Part shown: positions 1 through 7,134 of the stretch, one piece after another
Numbering within the stretch: position 1 is the stretch's first letter
Layout of the letters: every line of letters begins with the position of its first letter
Origin: an uncultured Bacilli bacterium
Lineage (GTDB): Bacteria > Bacillota_I > Bacilli_A > RF39 > UBA660
NCBI GenBank assembly: GCA_947625425.1
Contig: CANQOH010000007.1
Location: 1 to 44,557 of the forward strand
DNA length: 44,557 bases
Direction: 5' to 3'
The notes under the pieces: model-generated
Told to the model about the DNA's origin: nothing
Seen by the model: the letters and a program-made list of their open reading frames with translations, nothing else
The model's database searches: none
Translations under genes and position numbers: made by a program

Positions 1-4
1 CAAT

Positions 5-32
5 AAAAAAGACACTTGTCTAAAAAGTGTCT
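5..32 (-). terminator. Terminator after tsf
   Basis: On the minus strand an 8-bp perfect stem (10-17 with 25-32) with a 7-nt loop is followed by a run of six T. It lies just past the tsf stop, so it ends the rpsB-tsf transcript. Confidence 0.85.
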
Positions 33-40
33 AATTTATA

Positions 41-913
41 TTAATTGTTAATTTGAGCCATTACTTCTTCAGCAAAGTTATCTTGACGTTTTTCAATACC
101 TTCACCTACAACAAAGCTTGTACTAGCAATTAATTCTCCTCCATTGTTAGTTACGTATTTATTTACATCGATGTCGCCATCTTTGATAAATGCTTGCATT
201 GATAAGCAGATTTCTTTAAAGAATTTATTTAATCTACCATCAACCATTTTTTCAGCTATTTCAGCAGGTTTTCCTTCATTCATAGCTTGTTCTTTTAGAA
301 CTTCTCTTTCACGAGCAATTTCTTCTTCAGGAACATCTTCTTTGAAAACATATTTAGGTTTCATAGCAGCTGCTTGCATTGCTACATCTTTAGCAACTTC
401 AGCATTAGCGCCTTTAATTACTGTAACAACAGCGATTTTACCACCCATATGTAGGTATGTTCCAAAGTTTTCATTGTCTTTCTTTTCAATAACAGCTAGA
501 CGACGGAAATCTAATTTTTCACCTATTTTAGCAGTTTTAGCAACCATTAAATCTTTAATAGTTCCATCACCACAAGGTAGTTCATTAGCTTCTTCTAATG
601 TTTTAGCATCACTATTTAAAATAGTTTCACCAACAGTTTTAATTAATTCTTTGAATTCATCGTTTTTAGTAACGAAATCTGTTTCAGCATTGATTTCAAT
701 CATAACAGCTTTGTTACCTTTAACAAAGATATCAGCTAAACCTTCAGCAGCAATTCTTGCTTCTTTTTTACCAGCTTTAGCAATACCTTTTTCTCTTAGC
801 CAATCAACAGCAGCTTCAAGATTACCATCGCATTCTGATAATGCTTTTTTGCAATCCATCATTCCTGCTCCTGTTTGCTCACGTAATTCTTTTACTAAGC
901 TTGCGCTTATCAT
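41..913 (-). CDS. tsf: Elongation factor Ts
   Basis: EF-Ts is the cytosolic guanine nucleotide exchange factor that reloads EF-Tu with GTP during translation. The 290-residue length is normal. The N-terminal UBA-like part carries the signature TGAGMMDCKKAL (residues 14-25), and the EF-Tu-contacting TDFV motif is at 78-81 (NAETDFV). The start has an AAGGG Shine-Dalgarno. It follows rpsB after about 30 nt, the usual rpsB-tsf order, and a terminator follows. pyrH and frr, which often come next in Bacilli, are not attached; pyrH lies about 20 kb away in this window. Confidence 0.97.
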   Translation of the reverse strand: MISASLVKELREQTGAGMMDCKKALSECDGNLEAAVDWLREKGIAKAGKKEARIAAEGLADIFVKGNKAVMIEINAETDFVTKNDEFKELIKTVGETILNSDAKTLEEANELPCGDGTIKDLMVAKTAKIGEKLDFRRLAVIEKKDNENFGTYLHMGGKIAVVTVIKGANAEVAKDVAMQAAAMKPKYVFKEDVPEEEIAREREVLKEQAMNEGKPAEIAEKMVDGRLNKFFKEICLSMQAFIKDGDIDVNKYVTNNGGELIASTSFVVGEGIEKRQDNFAEEVMAQINN

Positions 914-945
914 ATGTAACCCTTCTTTCTTATTAAAATATTATA

Positions 946-1905
946 TTATTCACTTAAAGATGAGATTAATTCATCTTTTTTCATAGTTGAATATCCTTTG
1001 ATGCCTGCTTCTTTTGCCATAGATTTTAATTCAGTTAAAGTTTTAGCGCTTAAATCTTCAGATTCAGTTGGTTCTTCTACTTCTTCTTCAACTTCCTCTA
1101 CTTCTTCAACTTTTTTGGCTTTAGCGGCTTCTTCTTTAGCTCTATCGATTTCAGCCATTGCGTCTTCCATCTTTTCAGGTTTTTTAGCTTTTTTATCATC
1201 TTCAGTAACGTAATCAATTATTTCGCCACCATTAGCTTCAGCAATAGCATTACCTAATACTCCTAAAACAACTTTAACAGCTCTTACTGCATCGTCATTA
1301 CCTGGAATAACATAATCTACATCATCTGGATCACAGTTTGTATCAACAATACCAAAAATAGGTATATTTAATTTTCTTGCTTCTCTAATAGCATTGATTT
1401 CCTTTTTAGGATCAACAATAATTAGGGCTTGTGGTAATTTATCCATAGCACGGATACCACATAATAATTTGTTTAATTTGTCATATTCTTTTCTAAGATT
1501 AATAACTTCTTTTTTAGGTAAAACATCAAATGTACCATTCTTTTCCATGTTTTCAATTTCTTCTAGACGTTTTACTCTACTTCTAATGGTACGGAAGTTT
1601 GTTAATGTTCCTCCTAACCATCTTTCAGTTACATAATATGAATTTGTCCTTTCGGCATTTTCTTTAGCAGCTTCTGATGCTTGCTTTTTAGTTCCTACGA
1701 ATAGGAATGTTCCTCCATTTGCAGCAATTTTATTAATTTCTGCATATGCTTCTTCGATTTTTGCTAATGTTTTTTGCAAATCGATAATATAAATGTCATC
1801 TCTAGTTGTATAAATGTACTCTTTCATTTTTGGATTCCATCTTTTAGTTTGATGTCCAAAATGAACTCCAGCTTCTAATAAATAACTTAAAGAAACTACG
1901 GCCAT
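946..1905 (-). CDS. rpsB: 30S ribosomal protein S2 with C-terminal Rho_N-like extension
   Basis: S2 binds the back of the 30S head-body junction and helps recruit S1 and mRNA. The N-terminal 235 or so residues are a typical S2 core ([33 protein letters not shown]). At 319 residues the protein is clearly longer than the usual 230-260. After the core comes a Lys/Glu-rich, then strongly acidic linker ([12 protein letters not shown], about 240-285), then a 34-residue tail (286-319) with the pattern [18 protein letters not shown]...KKDELI. That pattern is typical of Rho_N/SAP-like small helical domains, often nucleic-acid binding. Start is the ATG behind AGGAGG. It has its own promoter and heads the rpsB-tsf operon. 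Confidence 0.96.
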   Translation of the reverse strand: MAVVSLSYLLEAGVHFGHQTKRWNPKMKEYIYTTRDDIYIIDLQKTLAKIEEAYAEINKIAANGGTFLFVGTKKQASEAAKENAERTNSYYVTERWLGGTLTNFRTIRSRVKRLEEIENMEKNGTFDVLPKKEVINLRKEYDKLNKLLCGIRAMDKLPQALIIVDPKKEINAIREARKLNIPIFGIVDTNCDPDDVDYVIPGNDDAVRAVKVVLGVLGNAIAEANGGEIIDYVTEDDKKAKKPEKMEDAMAEIDRAKEEAAKAKKVEEVEEVEEEVEEPTESEDLSAKTLTELKSMAKEAGIKGYSTMKKDELISSLSE

Positions 1906-1947
1906 AAAAATTTCCCTCCTTCGTTTTTACTTCTGTTTGCTTCTAAA

Positions 1948-1979
1948 TATTCTCACTTAATATTAAGCACTAGAGAATA
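1948..1979 (-). promoter_or_regulatory. Stem-loop in the rpsB 5' leader
   Basis: The rpsB transcript should begin near 2014, giving a leader of about 110 nt. It contains a 7-bp stem (1948-1954 with 1973-1979) enclosing a self-complementary CTTAATATTAAG. Ribosomal protein operons are often autoregulated through such leaders, but I did not recognise a specific known S2 leader motif here. The structure is seen; the role is inferred. Confidence 0.4.
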
Positions 1980-2020
1980 AAATCCACAAACATGTTTATT
2001 TGCTTTTTAAAGCCGGTAAT

Positions 2021-2049
2021 ATTGTATCAAAAAAAAGTACTTATAACAA
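2021..2049 (-). promoter_or_regulatory. Sigma-A promoter of rpsB-tsf, inside the upstream terminator
   Basis: TTGTTA (2049-2044), a 17-nt spacer and TACAAT (2026-2021) read on the minus strand. The -35 box lies in the loop and 3' arm of the terminator hairpin of the preceding minus-strand gene, so termination and initiation signals share bases. Confidence 0.7.
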
Positions 2050-2056
2050 GTACTTT
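2029..2056 (-). terminator. Terminator after the anchored 235-residue protein
   Basis: An 8-bp palindromic stem AAGTACTT/AAGTACTT (2035-2042 and 2048-2055) with a 5-nt loop and a long T run on the minus strand. The A run on the other side would also allow plus-strand use. Confidence 0.85.
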
Positions 2057-2067
2057 TTTGCAATATT

Positions 2068-2775
2068 TTATTCTTTTGGAACTAATCTAAATGATCCGCT
2101 ACATTCTTGATTGTGATTTAAGATAGCACCATCTGGAACATCAACGATTAATGTTTCAGAAATGATATCATTAAATGGTCGACTATGAACTTCTTCAATT
2201 TCAATTGATACATCATCTAAACCATTAACTTGGATATTAGAATAGTCATCTTGTTTTTCAATAATTTGCTTATATGATTTATTAATAATACGGTAGGCAT
2301 ATTCACCTTCCAATTCATAACCTACTGGAGCCATATAAATTTTAGTTCCATTTACTTCGATACAATCAGCTGGAATATATTCAGCATAGGTACCAGAAAT
2401 AGTTAAAACAGCTATATCACGACCATCTTCAGTATAATATTCATCTAAGACATCACAATATTTAATACCTTTTTTAGTTATTTCATCATATAGTTTTTTA
2501 CCATCACAATAATTTAAGTCATAAGCTTGATTAATTGTTACATTTTCTGGTAATGTTAAACAATCATTAACAGTATAACTTTCTACCAAGCTTTTAGCTT
2601 TAGAACTACTAACAGTACTAGCTATATGAGTTGCAGCCACAATACTACCGATAGTTAAACCACCAACAAGGACGATAGCTGCAATAGTTTTACCTGCCTT
2701 TTTAGCACCAGTATTACTAGTCTTATTATTATTTTCTTCTATAATATCTTCTTCATCACGATATCTTCTACTCAT
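2068..2775 (-). CDS. Membrane-anchored extracellular protein of unknown function
   Basis: I do not recognise the family. The first 27 residues are charged and Asn-rich (RRYRDEEDIIEENNN), followed by one hydrophobic segment (about 29-50: IAAIVLVGGLTIGSIVAA). The remaining roughly 185 residues should lie outside the cell. That part is acidic and has five Cys residues (in NDC, NYC, KYC, ADC and QEC), spacing that could allow disulfides. No catalytic motif is visible. It is a single-gene unit: a consensus promoter lies upstream and a terminator directly downstream. Shine-Dalgarno GGGGG precedes the ATG. It could be an envelope sensor or structural protein; this is only a guess from topology. Confidence 0.75.
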   Translation of the reverse strand: MSRRYRDEEDIIEENNNKTSNTGAKKAGKTIAAIVLVGGLTIGSIVAATHIASTVSSSKAKSLVESYTVNDCLTLPENVTINQAYDLNYCDGKKLYDEITKKGIKYCDVLDEYYTEDGRDIAVLTISGTYAEYIPADCIEVNGTKIYMAPVGYELEGEYAYRIINKSYKQIIEKQDDYSNIQVNGLDDVSIEIEEVHSRPFNDIISETLIVDVPDGAILNHNQECSGSFRLVPKE

Positions 2776-2812
2776 TTTTATCTTTTTCCCCCATAAATAA
2801 ATGATAAAATGA

Positions 2813-2841
2813 ATTGTACAACAAGTTTAATAAATAGTCAA
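2813..2841 (-). promoter_or_regulatory. Sigma-A promoter of the 235-residue anchored protein
   Basis: TTGACT (2841-2836), 17-nt spacer, TACAAT (2818-2813) on the minus strand, near consensus, in the gap after ylmH. Confidence 0.8.
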
Positions 2842-2847
2842 TTTTAT

Positions 2848-3540
2848 CTATTGATAGACTAAAATTTCAATAATAAAGCCACCTTTTTTAGTAACTTTTT
2901 TAATACCATTATATTTATATTTACCATATCTTCTAATACTAAAGATATCCCCTATTTCTAAGACTTTATTAGGTTTAATATTATCATTATAATTTAAATT
3001 AACTTCATTATTCGTAAATTTAGATAATACAGACTTACGGCTTTCATTAGTTATAGTACTTACAATATTATCAATTCTTAAAGAAGAAACTATATATTCT
3101 TTAGGATAATATGATAATTTAAATTTATCTTTTAAAGATAAATCAACTTCGACTAATGTAACATGATTATTTTTAATTAAAGTAAGATTATTTTGATAAT
3201 ATGTTTTTAAATGAGTTAATACAAAGAAATAATATGCGTCTTCATATTTAATAATATCACCAAAAGTATCTTCGTTAAGACCTAAAGAATAAATAGTTCC
3301 AAGGATATCACGATGAGTTAAATCAGAAGAATTATCGATTTTAAATAAAGTTATCTCTGGTATATGATCGTGATAAAGAATTACTTTACTACATTCATCA
3401 TATAATTCATAAAGTTGGTATTCATTTTTCTTTAATTTACCTTTAACAAGCATAAGTTCTTGACGAGTTAAAAAGTTTGTATAACCATGATTATTTAAAG
3501 CATCAATTATTTTTTCAATATGATAATTATTTGTTTTCAT
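2848..3540 (-). CDS. ylmH: YlmH-family S4-domain RNA-binding protein
   Basis: YlmH proteins bind RNA through a C-terminal S4 domain and have been linked to cell division and, more recently, to ribosome-associated quality control on stalled 50S subunits. The 230 residues are a little short of the usual 250 or so. The middle part has the family core ILGTIYSLGLNEDTFGDII. The last third (about 150-220) is the S4 domain, RIDNIVSTI through GDIFSIRRYGKYKY, with the typical tail after it. The start overlaps the end of the upstream membrane protein by 14 nt, so the two are translationally coupled. In many Firmicutes ylmH sits with divIVA and ylmG near ftsZ; here the neighbour is a different membrane protein. 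Confidence 0.85.
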   Translation of the reverse strand: MKTNNYHIEKIIDALNNHGYTNFLTRQELMLVKGKLKKNEYQLYELYDECSKVILYHDHIPEITLFKIDNSSDLTHRDILGTIYSLGLNEDTFGDIIKYEDAYYFFVLTHLKTYYQNNLTLIKNNHVTLVEVDLSLKDKFKLSYYPKEYIVSSLRIDNIVSTITNESRKSVLSKFTNNEVNLNYNDNIKPNKVLEIGDIFSIRRYGKYKYNGIKKVTKKGGFIIEILVYQ

Positions 3541-4033
3541 GTTTTCTTTTTAGAATTATTTTAATGATAAAATCATTAATTGTTTTAGCAAGATAAACAA
3601 TTATAAAATTAAAGAAGGTATAACCAAATAAAATATAATAAGTAATTAAACTATTTTTAGTAGAAATAAAATAAATAAAAGGAATTAATATAATAAGTAA
3701 GATTATTAAAATCGTACTTAAGTCTTTAGTATCAATATGATAATCAGTTTTATTCTTATCATAATATGAATTAAAGTATAAGTATAAATTAATAGCAGAA
3801 AATAATAAAACTTCAACTAACCAAATTTGATTTGCTTTATGATAAGTAAGCATAAAATAGATAAAGATACCAATTAAGATTAAACTATCAAAGCGAAAAA
3901 TGTTAAAGATATTTTTCTTTAACCATTCTTTATTTATTTTATTAGTATTAACTATTTTAATAGCATTTCTTGATAATTCGATACAATATAAAAACCATGG
4001 AATAAATGATAAATAATTAAAAAATCTTTGCAT
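3527..4033 (-). CDS. Polytopic membrane protein of unknown function
   Basis: A 168-residue Ile/Tyr/Lys/Asn-rich membrane protein. Hydrophobic stretches suggest four membrane segments: LILIGIFIYFML, IWLVEVLLFSAINLYLYF, TILIILLIILIPFIYFI and LITYYILFGYTFFNFIIVYL. The C-terminus is basic (KIILKRKHENK), probably cytosolic. I chose the ATG at 4033, not the one at 4039, because the GAGGT Shine-Dalgarno touches the 4039 ATG but is 6 nt from the 4033 one. It sits upstream of ylmH with a 14-nt overlap, in the place where ylmG (YggT) is often found, but the sequence does not look like YggT. Confidence 0.65.
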   Translation of the reverse strand: MQRFFNYLSFIPWFLYCIELSRNAIKIVNTNKINKEWLKKNIFNIFRFDSLILIGIFIYFMLTYHKANQIWLVEVLLFSAINLYLYFNSYYDKNKTDYHIDTKDLSTILIILLIILIPFIYFISTKNSLITYYILFGYTFFNFIIVYLAKTINDFIIKIILKRKHENK

Positions 4034-4070
4034 AAACATACCTCTTTTTCATTATACAATAAAATTATAA

Positions 4071-4298
4071 TTATTTAACAATTATTTTACCATTATATTT
4101 TATTTTATAATCGTTTATTAAATCAATTATTAAACTATGATCATAATGAGTATCATTTAAAATATTTATTTCAATATTATTTATATGATATGAATCAATA
4201 ATACGATATAACTTTTTTTGAAGATTATTAATTAAAGAAAAATTAATACGTTCTTCAATATTAATATAAAGAGTGTTATTAGTATATATCATTTCCAT
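4071..4298 (-). CDS. Small STAS-like protein
   Basis: A 75-residue protein with alternating strand and helix patterns like the core of a STAS (anti-sigma antagonist) fold: an N-terminal two-strand start (MIYTNNTLYINIEERI), a helix (LINNLQKKLYRII), a strand (NNIEINILND) and a second helix (SLIIDLINDYKIKY). STAS domains usually act as phosphoregulated protein-binding switches, and the phosphorylatable Ser would follow the central strand. Here that region reads NDTHYDHSL, so conservation is unclear. Shine-Dalgarno GGTGAT lies just before the ATG. It heads the unit leading to ylmH. The fold is a weak guess; that it is a gene is likelier. Confidence 0.5.
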   Translation of the reverse strand: MEMIYTNNTLYINIEERINFSLINNLQKKLYRIIDSYHINNIEINILNDTHYDHSLIIDLINDYKIKYNGKIIVK

Positions 4299-4399
4299 AT
4301 TATCACCGTTATTAATATAACAAATTTATTTTAGGGAAACTATAAGTTCGACAAAATATGTAAAAATTTATTTATTTATCATTTAAATAGTTCATTTTT

Positions 4400-4408
4400 T
4401 GATATAAT
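4400..4408 (+). promoter_or_regulatory. Extended -10 promoter of murT-gatD
   Basis: TGATATAAT, a perfect TGN-TATAAT extended -10 element, with no good -35. Initiation near 4415 would place the Shine-Dalgarno (AGGTGG, 4415-4420) at the extreme 5' end of the message, giving a very short leader. Confidence 0.65.
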
Positions 4409-4425
4409 TTGATTAGGTGGTTTAT

Positions 4426-5775
4426 ATGCGTTTAACATTAATGATTATAATATGTCGTTTAGTTACATGGGTTTGTAAGTTATTTGGCAAGAATGGCTCT
4501 GTATATCCGGGATATGTAGTTTATGATTTATTAAAACAACATACTATTTTAGAAAAAGTTAAGTATCCAAAATATGTTATTGCGATTAGTGGTTCTTCTG
4601 GTAAGGGTTCAACGACTGAATTAGTTAATCATATCTTAACTGATGCTGGATATGATGTATGTTATAACAAAAATGGTAGTAATGGAGTATTAGCAGCTTT
4701 AACTTTAATTTTAAATAATTGTACTTTAGGTGGTAAATTTAAACATGATGTATTATTACTTGAATGTGATGAAAGACATTTAAAGAAAATATTTATGAAA
4801 AATAAAGTTACGCATTTAGCCATAACAAATATTACTAGAGATCAACCACCACGTAATGGTGAACCTGATTTAGTCTTTAATGACATATTAAAAGTTGTAT
4901 CTAAAGATACTAAATTAATTATTAATGCTGATGATCCTTTAGTTAATAGAATGTCTTATTTATATAAAAATGATCGTGTTACTTATGGAGTTTCTCATAC
5001 TAATGATAGTTATATTAAAAGTAATATTGAAGCAACTGATTATGCTTATTGTCCTAAATGTAAAAGTAAGTTAACTTATGATTATTATCATTATGGACAT
5101 ATTGGTAATTATCGTTGTAAGAAATGTGATTATAAACGTGGTGTTGTTGATTATGAAGCGACAGATGTCGATTTTAATAATCATCGTATTAAAATTAATA
5201 ATCATGACATATATTTAAATAAAGATGTATTGTATGCTGTTTATTATACAGTTGCAGCTTATGCAATATGTCGTAGTATTGGAATTAAAGATGACGTTAT
5301 TATAAAAGCAATTAATGATGATAAGATTGCTTCTAAAAGAGGTAAAGTATTAAGTTTAGATGGACGTAATCTAACAATGTTAGAAAGTAAAAATGAAAAT
5401 AATTTAAGTTATTATCAATCAATAAGATTTATTAATAATCAAAAAGGTAAAAAAACGATTATTTTAGGATTTGATAATGTATCTAGAAGATATAAATTTA
5501 ATGATATATCTTGGTTATGGGATGTTGATTTTGAATTATTAGATAGTAAAAATATTGATAAGATATTTTGTATTGGTCGTTTTAGATATGATGTAATGAC
5601 AAGACTTTCTTTTACGAATATACCTAAAGATAAAATTATCTTAGTAGATGATTTAAATGAATTAATTAATTTAGTTAAAAAGAATAGTGTTGGTGATATC
5701 TATACAATGGTCTGCTTTGATATGACCGCTAATATTTTAAAATTAATTGAGGATGATGAAAATGAAAAAGTTTAG
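4426..5775 (+). CDS. murT: Lipid II isoglutaminyl synthase subunit MurT (divergent)
   Basis: MurT is a Mur-ligase relative that, with GatD, amidates the alpha-carboxyl of D-Glu in lipid II using ATP and glutamine-derived ammonia. The 449 residues show an N-terminal hydrophobic segment, a P-loop GSSGKGST (56-63), the RDQxxRxGE segment (138-145), NADDP (168-171) and a four-Cys zinc-ribbon insert (Cys 209, 212, 231, 234) typical of MurT. The C-terminal DUF1727-type domain includes NDISWLWD (359-366). The P-loop (usually GTNGKT) and the loop after it (NKNGSNG) are unusual. I start at the ATG 4426, because the upstream GTG is part of the Shine-Dalgarno. gatD overlaps its end by 14 nt. Confidence 0.85.
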   Translation: MRLTLMIIICRLVTWVCKLFGKNGSVYPGYVVYDLLKQHTILEKVKYPKYVIAISGSSGKGSTTELVNHILTDAGYDVCYNKNGSNGVLAALTLILNNCTLGGKFKHDVLLLECDERHLKKIFMKNKVTHLAITNITRDQPPRNGEPDLVFNDILKVVSKDTKLIINADDPLVNRMSYLYKNDRVTYGVSHTNDSYIKSNIEATDYAYCPKCKSKLTYDYYHYGHIGNYRCKKCDYKRGVVDYEATDVDFNNHRIKINNHDIYLNKDVLYAVYYTVAAYAICRSIGIKDDVIIKAINDDKIASKRGKVLSLDGRNLTMLESKNENNLSYYQSIRFINNQKGKKTIILGFDNVSRRYKFNDISWLWDVDFELLDSKNIDKIFCIGRFRYDVMTRLSFTNIPKDKIILVDDLNELINLVKKNSVGDIYTMVCFDMTANILKLIEDDENEKV

Positions 5776-6481
5776 AATTGCTCATTTGTATTATGATTTA
5801 ATGAATCTGTATGGGGAAAATGGTAATATTAGATATTTAAAAAGAAAATTAGAAGAACAAGATATTGAAGCAGAAGTATATTTTTTAAGTATTGAAGATA
5901 AGATTGATTTTGATAAATATGATTTTTATTATATTGGCATGGGAAGTTTAGAAAACCAAGAAATTGTTTTAAATAATTTAATGAAGTATAAAAAACAAGT
6001 TATCGAAGCGATTAATAAGAATAAATTCTTCTTAGTTACAGGTAATGCTATCGATTTATTTGGTAGATCTTTAACTAATGCTAAGGAACAAGTTTTAAAG
6101 GCTATTGGAGCTTTTACTTATGAAGCAATTTATGAAGAATTTAGAATTGTTGGTCCTCAATACTTTGAAACTTCTTTAATAGATAAAAAGATTATTGGTT
6201 TTCAAAATAGAAATAGTATTATTAAAGACGCTAAGGAAAGTTTATTTAAGGTTATAGATGGAACAGGATATAATCCTAAAGAAAAAGAAGAAGGTATTCA
6301 TTACAATAATTTCTATGGTACTTATTTAATTGGACCATTATTAGTTAGAAATCCCTACTTTACTGATTATTTAGTTGAAGAAATATGTAATTATTTAAAT
6401 ATTAAATATAAAAAAGCGGATACTAAAGATTATGCATATAAAGCTTATCAAGAATATATAAATAATTTTTATACAAAATAA
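5762..6481 (+). CDS. gatD: GatD-like subunit lacking the glutaminase catalytic residues
   Basis: GatD is the class I glutamine amidotransferase partner of MurT. The 239 residues align with known GatD along the whole length: start FRIAHLYYDLMNLYGENGN, middle FFLVTGNAIDLFG, end EEGIHYNNFYGTYLIGPLL. In the family the middle motif is TICGGYQ with the nucleophilic Cys, and the end motif is GTYLHGP with the catalytic His. Here the Cys is Thr93 (codon ACA, 6038-6040) and the His is Ile190 (ATT, 6329-6331); the FENH segment reads FQNRN. The fold and the pairing with MurT are kept, but glutamine hydrolysis should be impossible. Start ATG 5762 lies 9 nt after TGAGG and overlaps murT. A bidirectional terminator follows. 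Confidence 0.85.
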   Translation: MKKFRIAHLYYDLMNLYGENGNIRYLKRKLEEQDIEAEVYFLSIEDKIDFDKYDFYYIGMGSLENQEIVLNNLMKYKKQVIEAINKNKFFLVTGNAIDLFGRSLTNAKEQVLKAIGAFTYEAIYEEFRIVGPQYFETSLIDKKIIGFQNRNSIIKDAKESLFKVIDGTGYNPKEKEEGIHYNNFYGTYLIGPLLVRNPYFTDYLVEEICNYLNIKYKKADTKDYAYKAYQEYINNFYTK

Positions 6482-6511
6482 AAGGTACTGATTAATTTTC
6501 AGTACTTTTTC
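6480..6511. terminator. Bidirectional terminator between gatD and queH
   Basis: Stem 6484-6491 with 6499-6506 (one G-U pair), T run after it on the plus strand and TTTTATTTT on the minus strand. The queH stop codon falls in the loop. Confidence 0.8.
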
Positions 6512-7130
6512 TTTGCTTTTCAAGTTCACGTTCTTCTTTAGAATAGATACAACCACAATAATCTTGACGATATAAATTATATTTTTTAGCTAGTTCAATA
6601 CTATGAAGATAGCCATTATTCTTTTTAAAATCAGAATATAAATATGGTAGACGATACTTTTCACTTAAAGACTTACCTATTTCATTTAATTTATTACTAT
6701 CTTTATAAGGACTTACAGTAAGAGTTGTACCAAAGTAATCATAACCTAATTCTAAGGCTTTAGCAGCAGTTTTATCTAATCTTAAGTAATAACATTTATG
6801 ACAACGAGGACTACGTTCACCTAAGTGTTCTAAACCTTTAATAGCTTCATGATACAAATTACTATCATAATCACAATCAATAATATCTAGTTTATTAATC
6901 GCAGGATATTCTTTTAAGAAACGAATCTCTTCATTTTTACGTTTTTCATATTCTTCTTTGGGCTCAATATTCGGATTGTAATAGAAGATGGTAATATCAA
7001 AGTATGGAGTTAAGGTATCAATAACATGAGAAGAACATGGAGCACAACAACTATGTAAAAGAAGACGAGGTATTAAACCTTTTTTTTGATTTTCATCAAT
7101 TATTTCATGCATTAATTTATCATAATTCAT
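6492..7130 (-). CDS. queH: Epoxyqueuosine reductase QueH
   Basis: QueH carries out the last step of queuosine synthesis, reducing epoxyqueuosine to queuosine in tRNA anticodons, with Fe-S chemistry at conserved Cys residues. The 212 residues have the family (formerly DUF208) motifs: LLHSCCAPCSSH (Cys 28, 29, 32), CHKCYYLR (Cys 110, 113) and YCGCIYS (Cys 192, 194). Length is normal. It is the last gene of the murG-murB-divIB run, starting 4 nt after the divIB stop with only a weak Shine-Dalgarno, so translational coupling is likely. No other queuosine gene is in the window; the organism may salvage queuosine precursors. Confidence 0.9.
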   Translation of the reverse strand: MNYDKLMHEIIDENQKKGLIPRLLLHSCCAPCSSHVIDTLTPYFDITIFYYNPNIEPKEEYEKRKNEEIRFLKEYPAINKLDIIDCDYDSNLYHEAIKGLEHLGERSPRCHKCYYLRLDKTAAKALELGYDYFGTTLTVSPYKDSNKLNEIGKSLSEKYRLPYLYSDFKKNNGYLHSIELAKKYNLYRQDYCGCIYSKEERELEKQRKSTEN

Positions 7131-7134
7131 AGGA

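Noticed and set aside
144..986. Long open frame on the plus strand across tsf
   Set aside because: It lies antisense to a certain gene, has no ribosome site, and its Ser/Leu/Thr-rich translation is the typical shadow of an AT-rich gene.
1906..2028. T-box or known riboswitch in the rpsB leader
   Set aside because: No T-box sequence or specifier-like structure is visible; only a simple hairpin.
4417..4425. GTG start for murT
   Set aside because: The GTG is inside the AGGTGG ribosome site; the ATG 9 nt later has correct spacing. The same reasoning removed upstream starts for gatD, divIB, mraY, uppP, the COG2509 flavoprotein and the Asn-rich protein.
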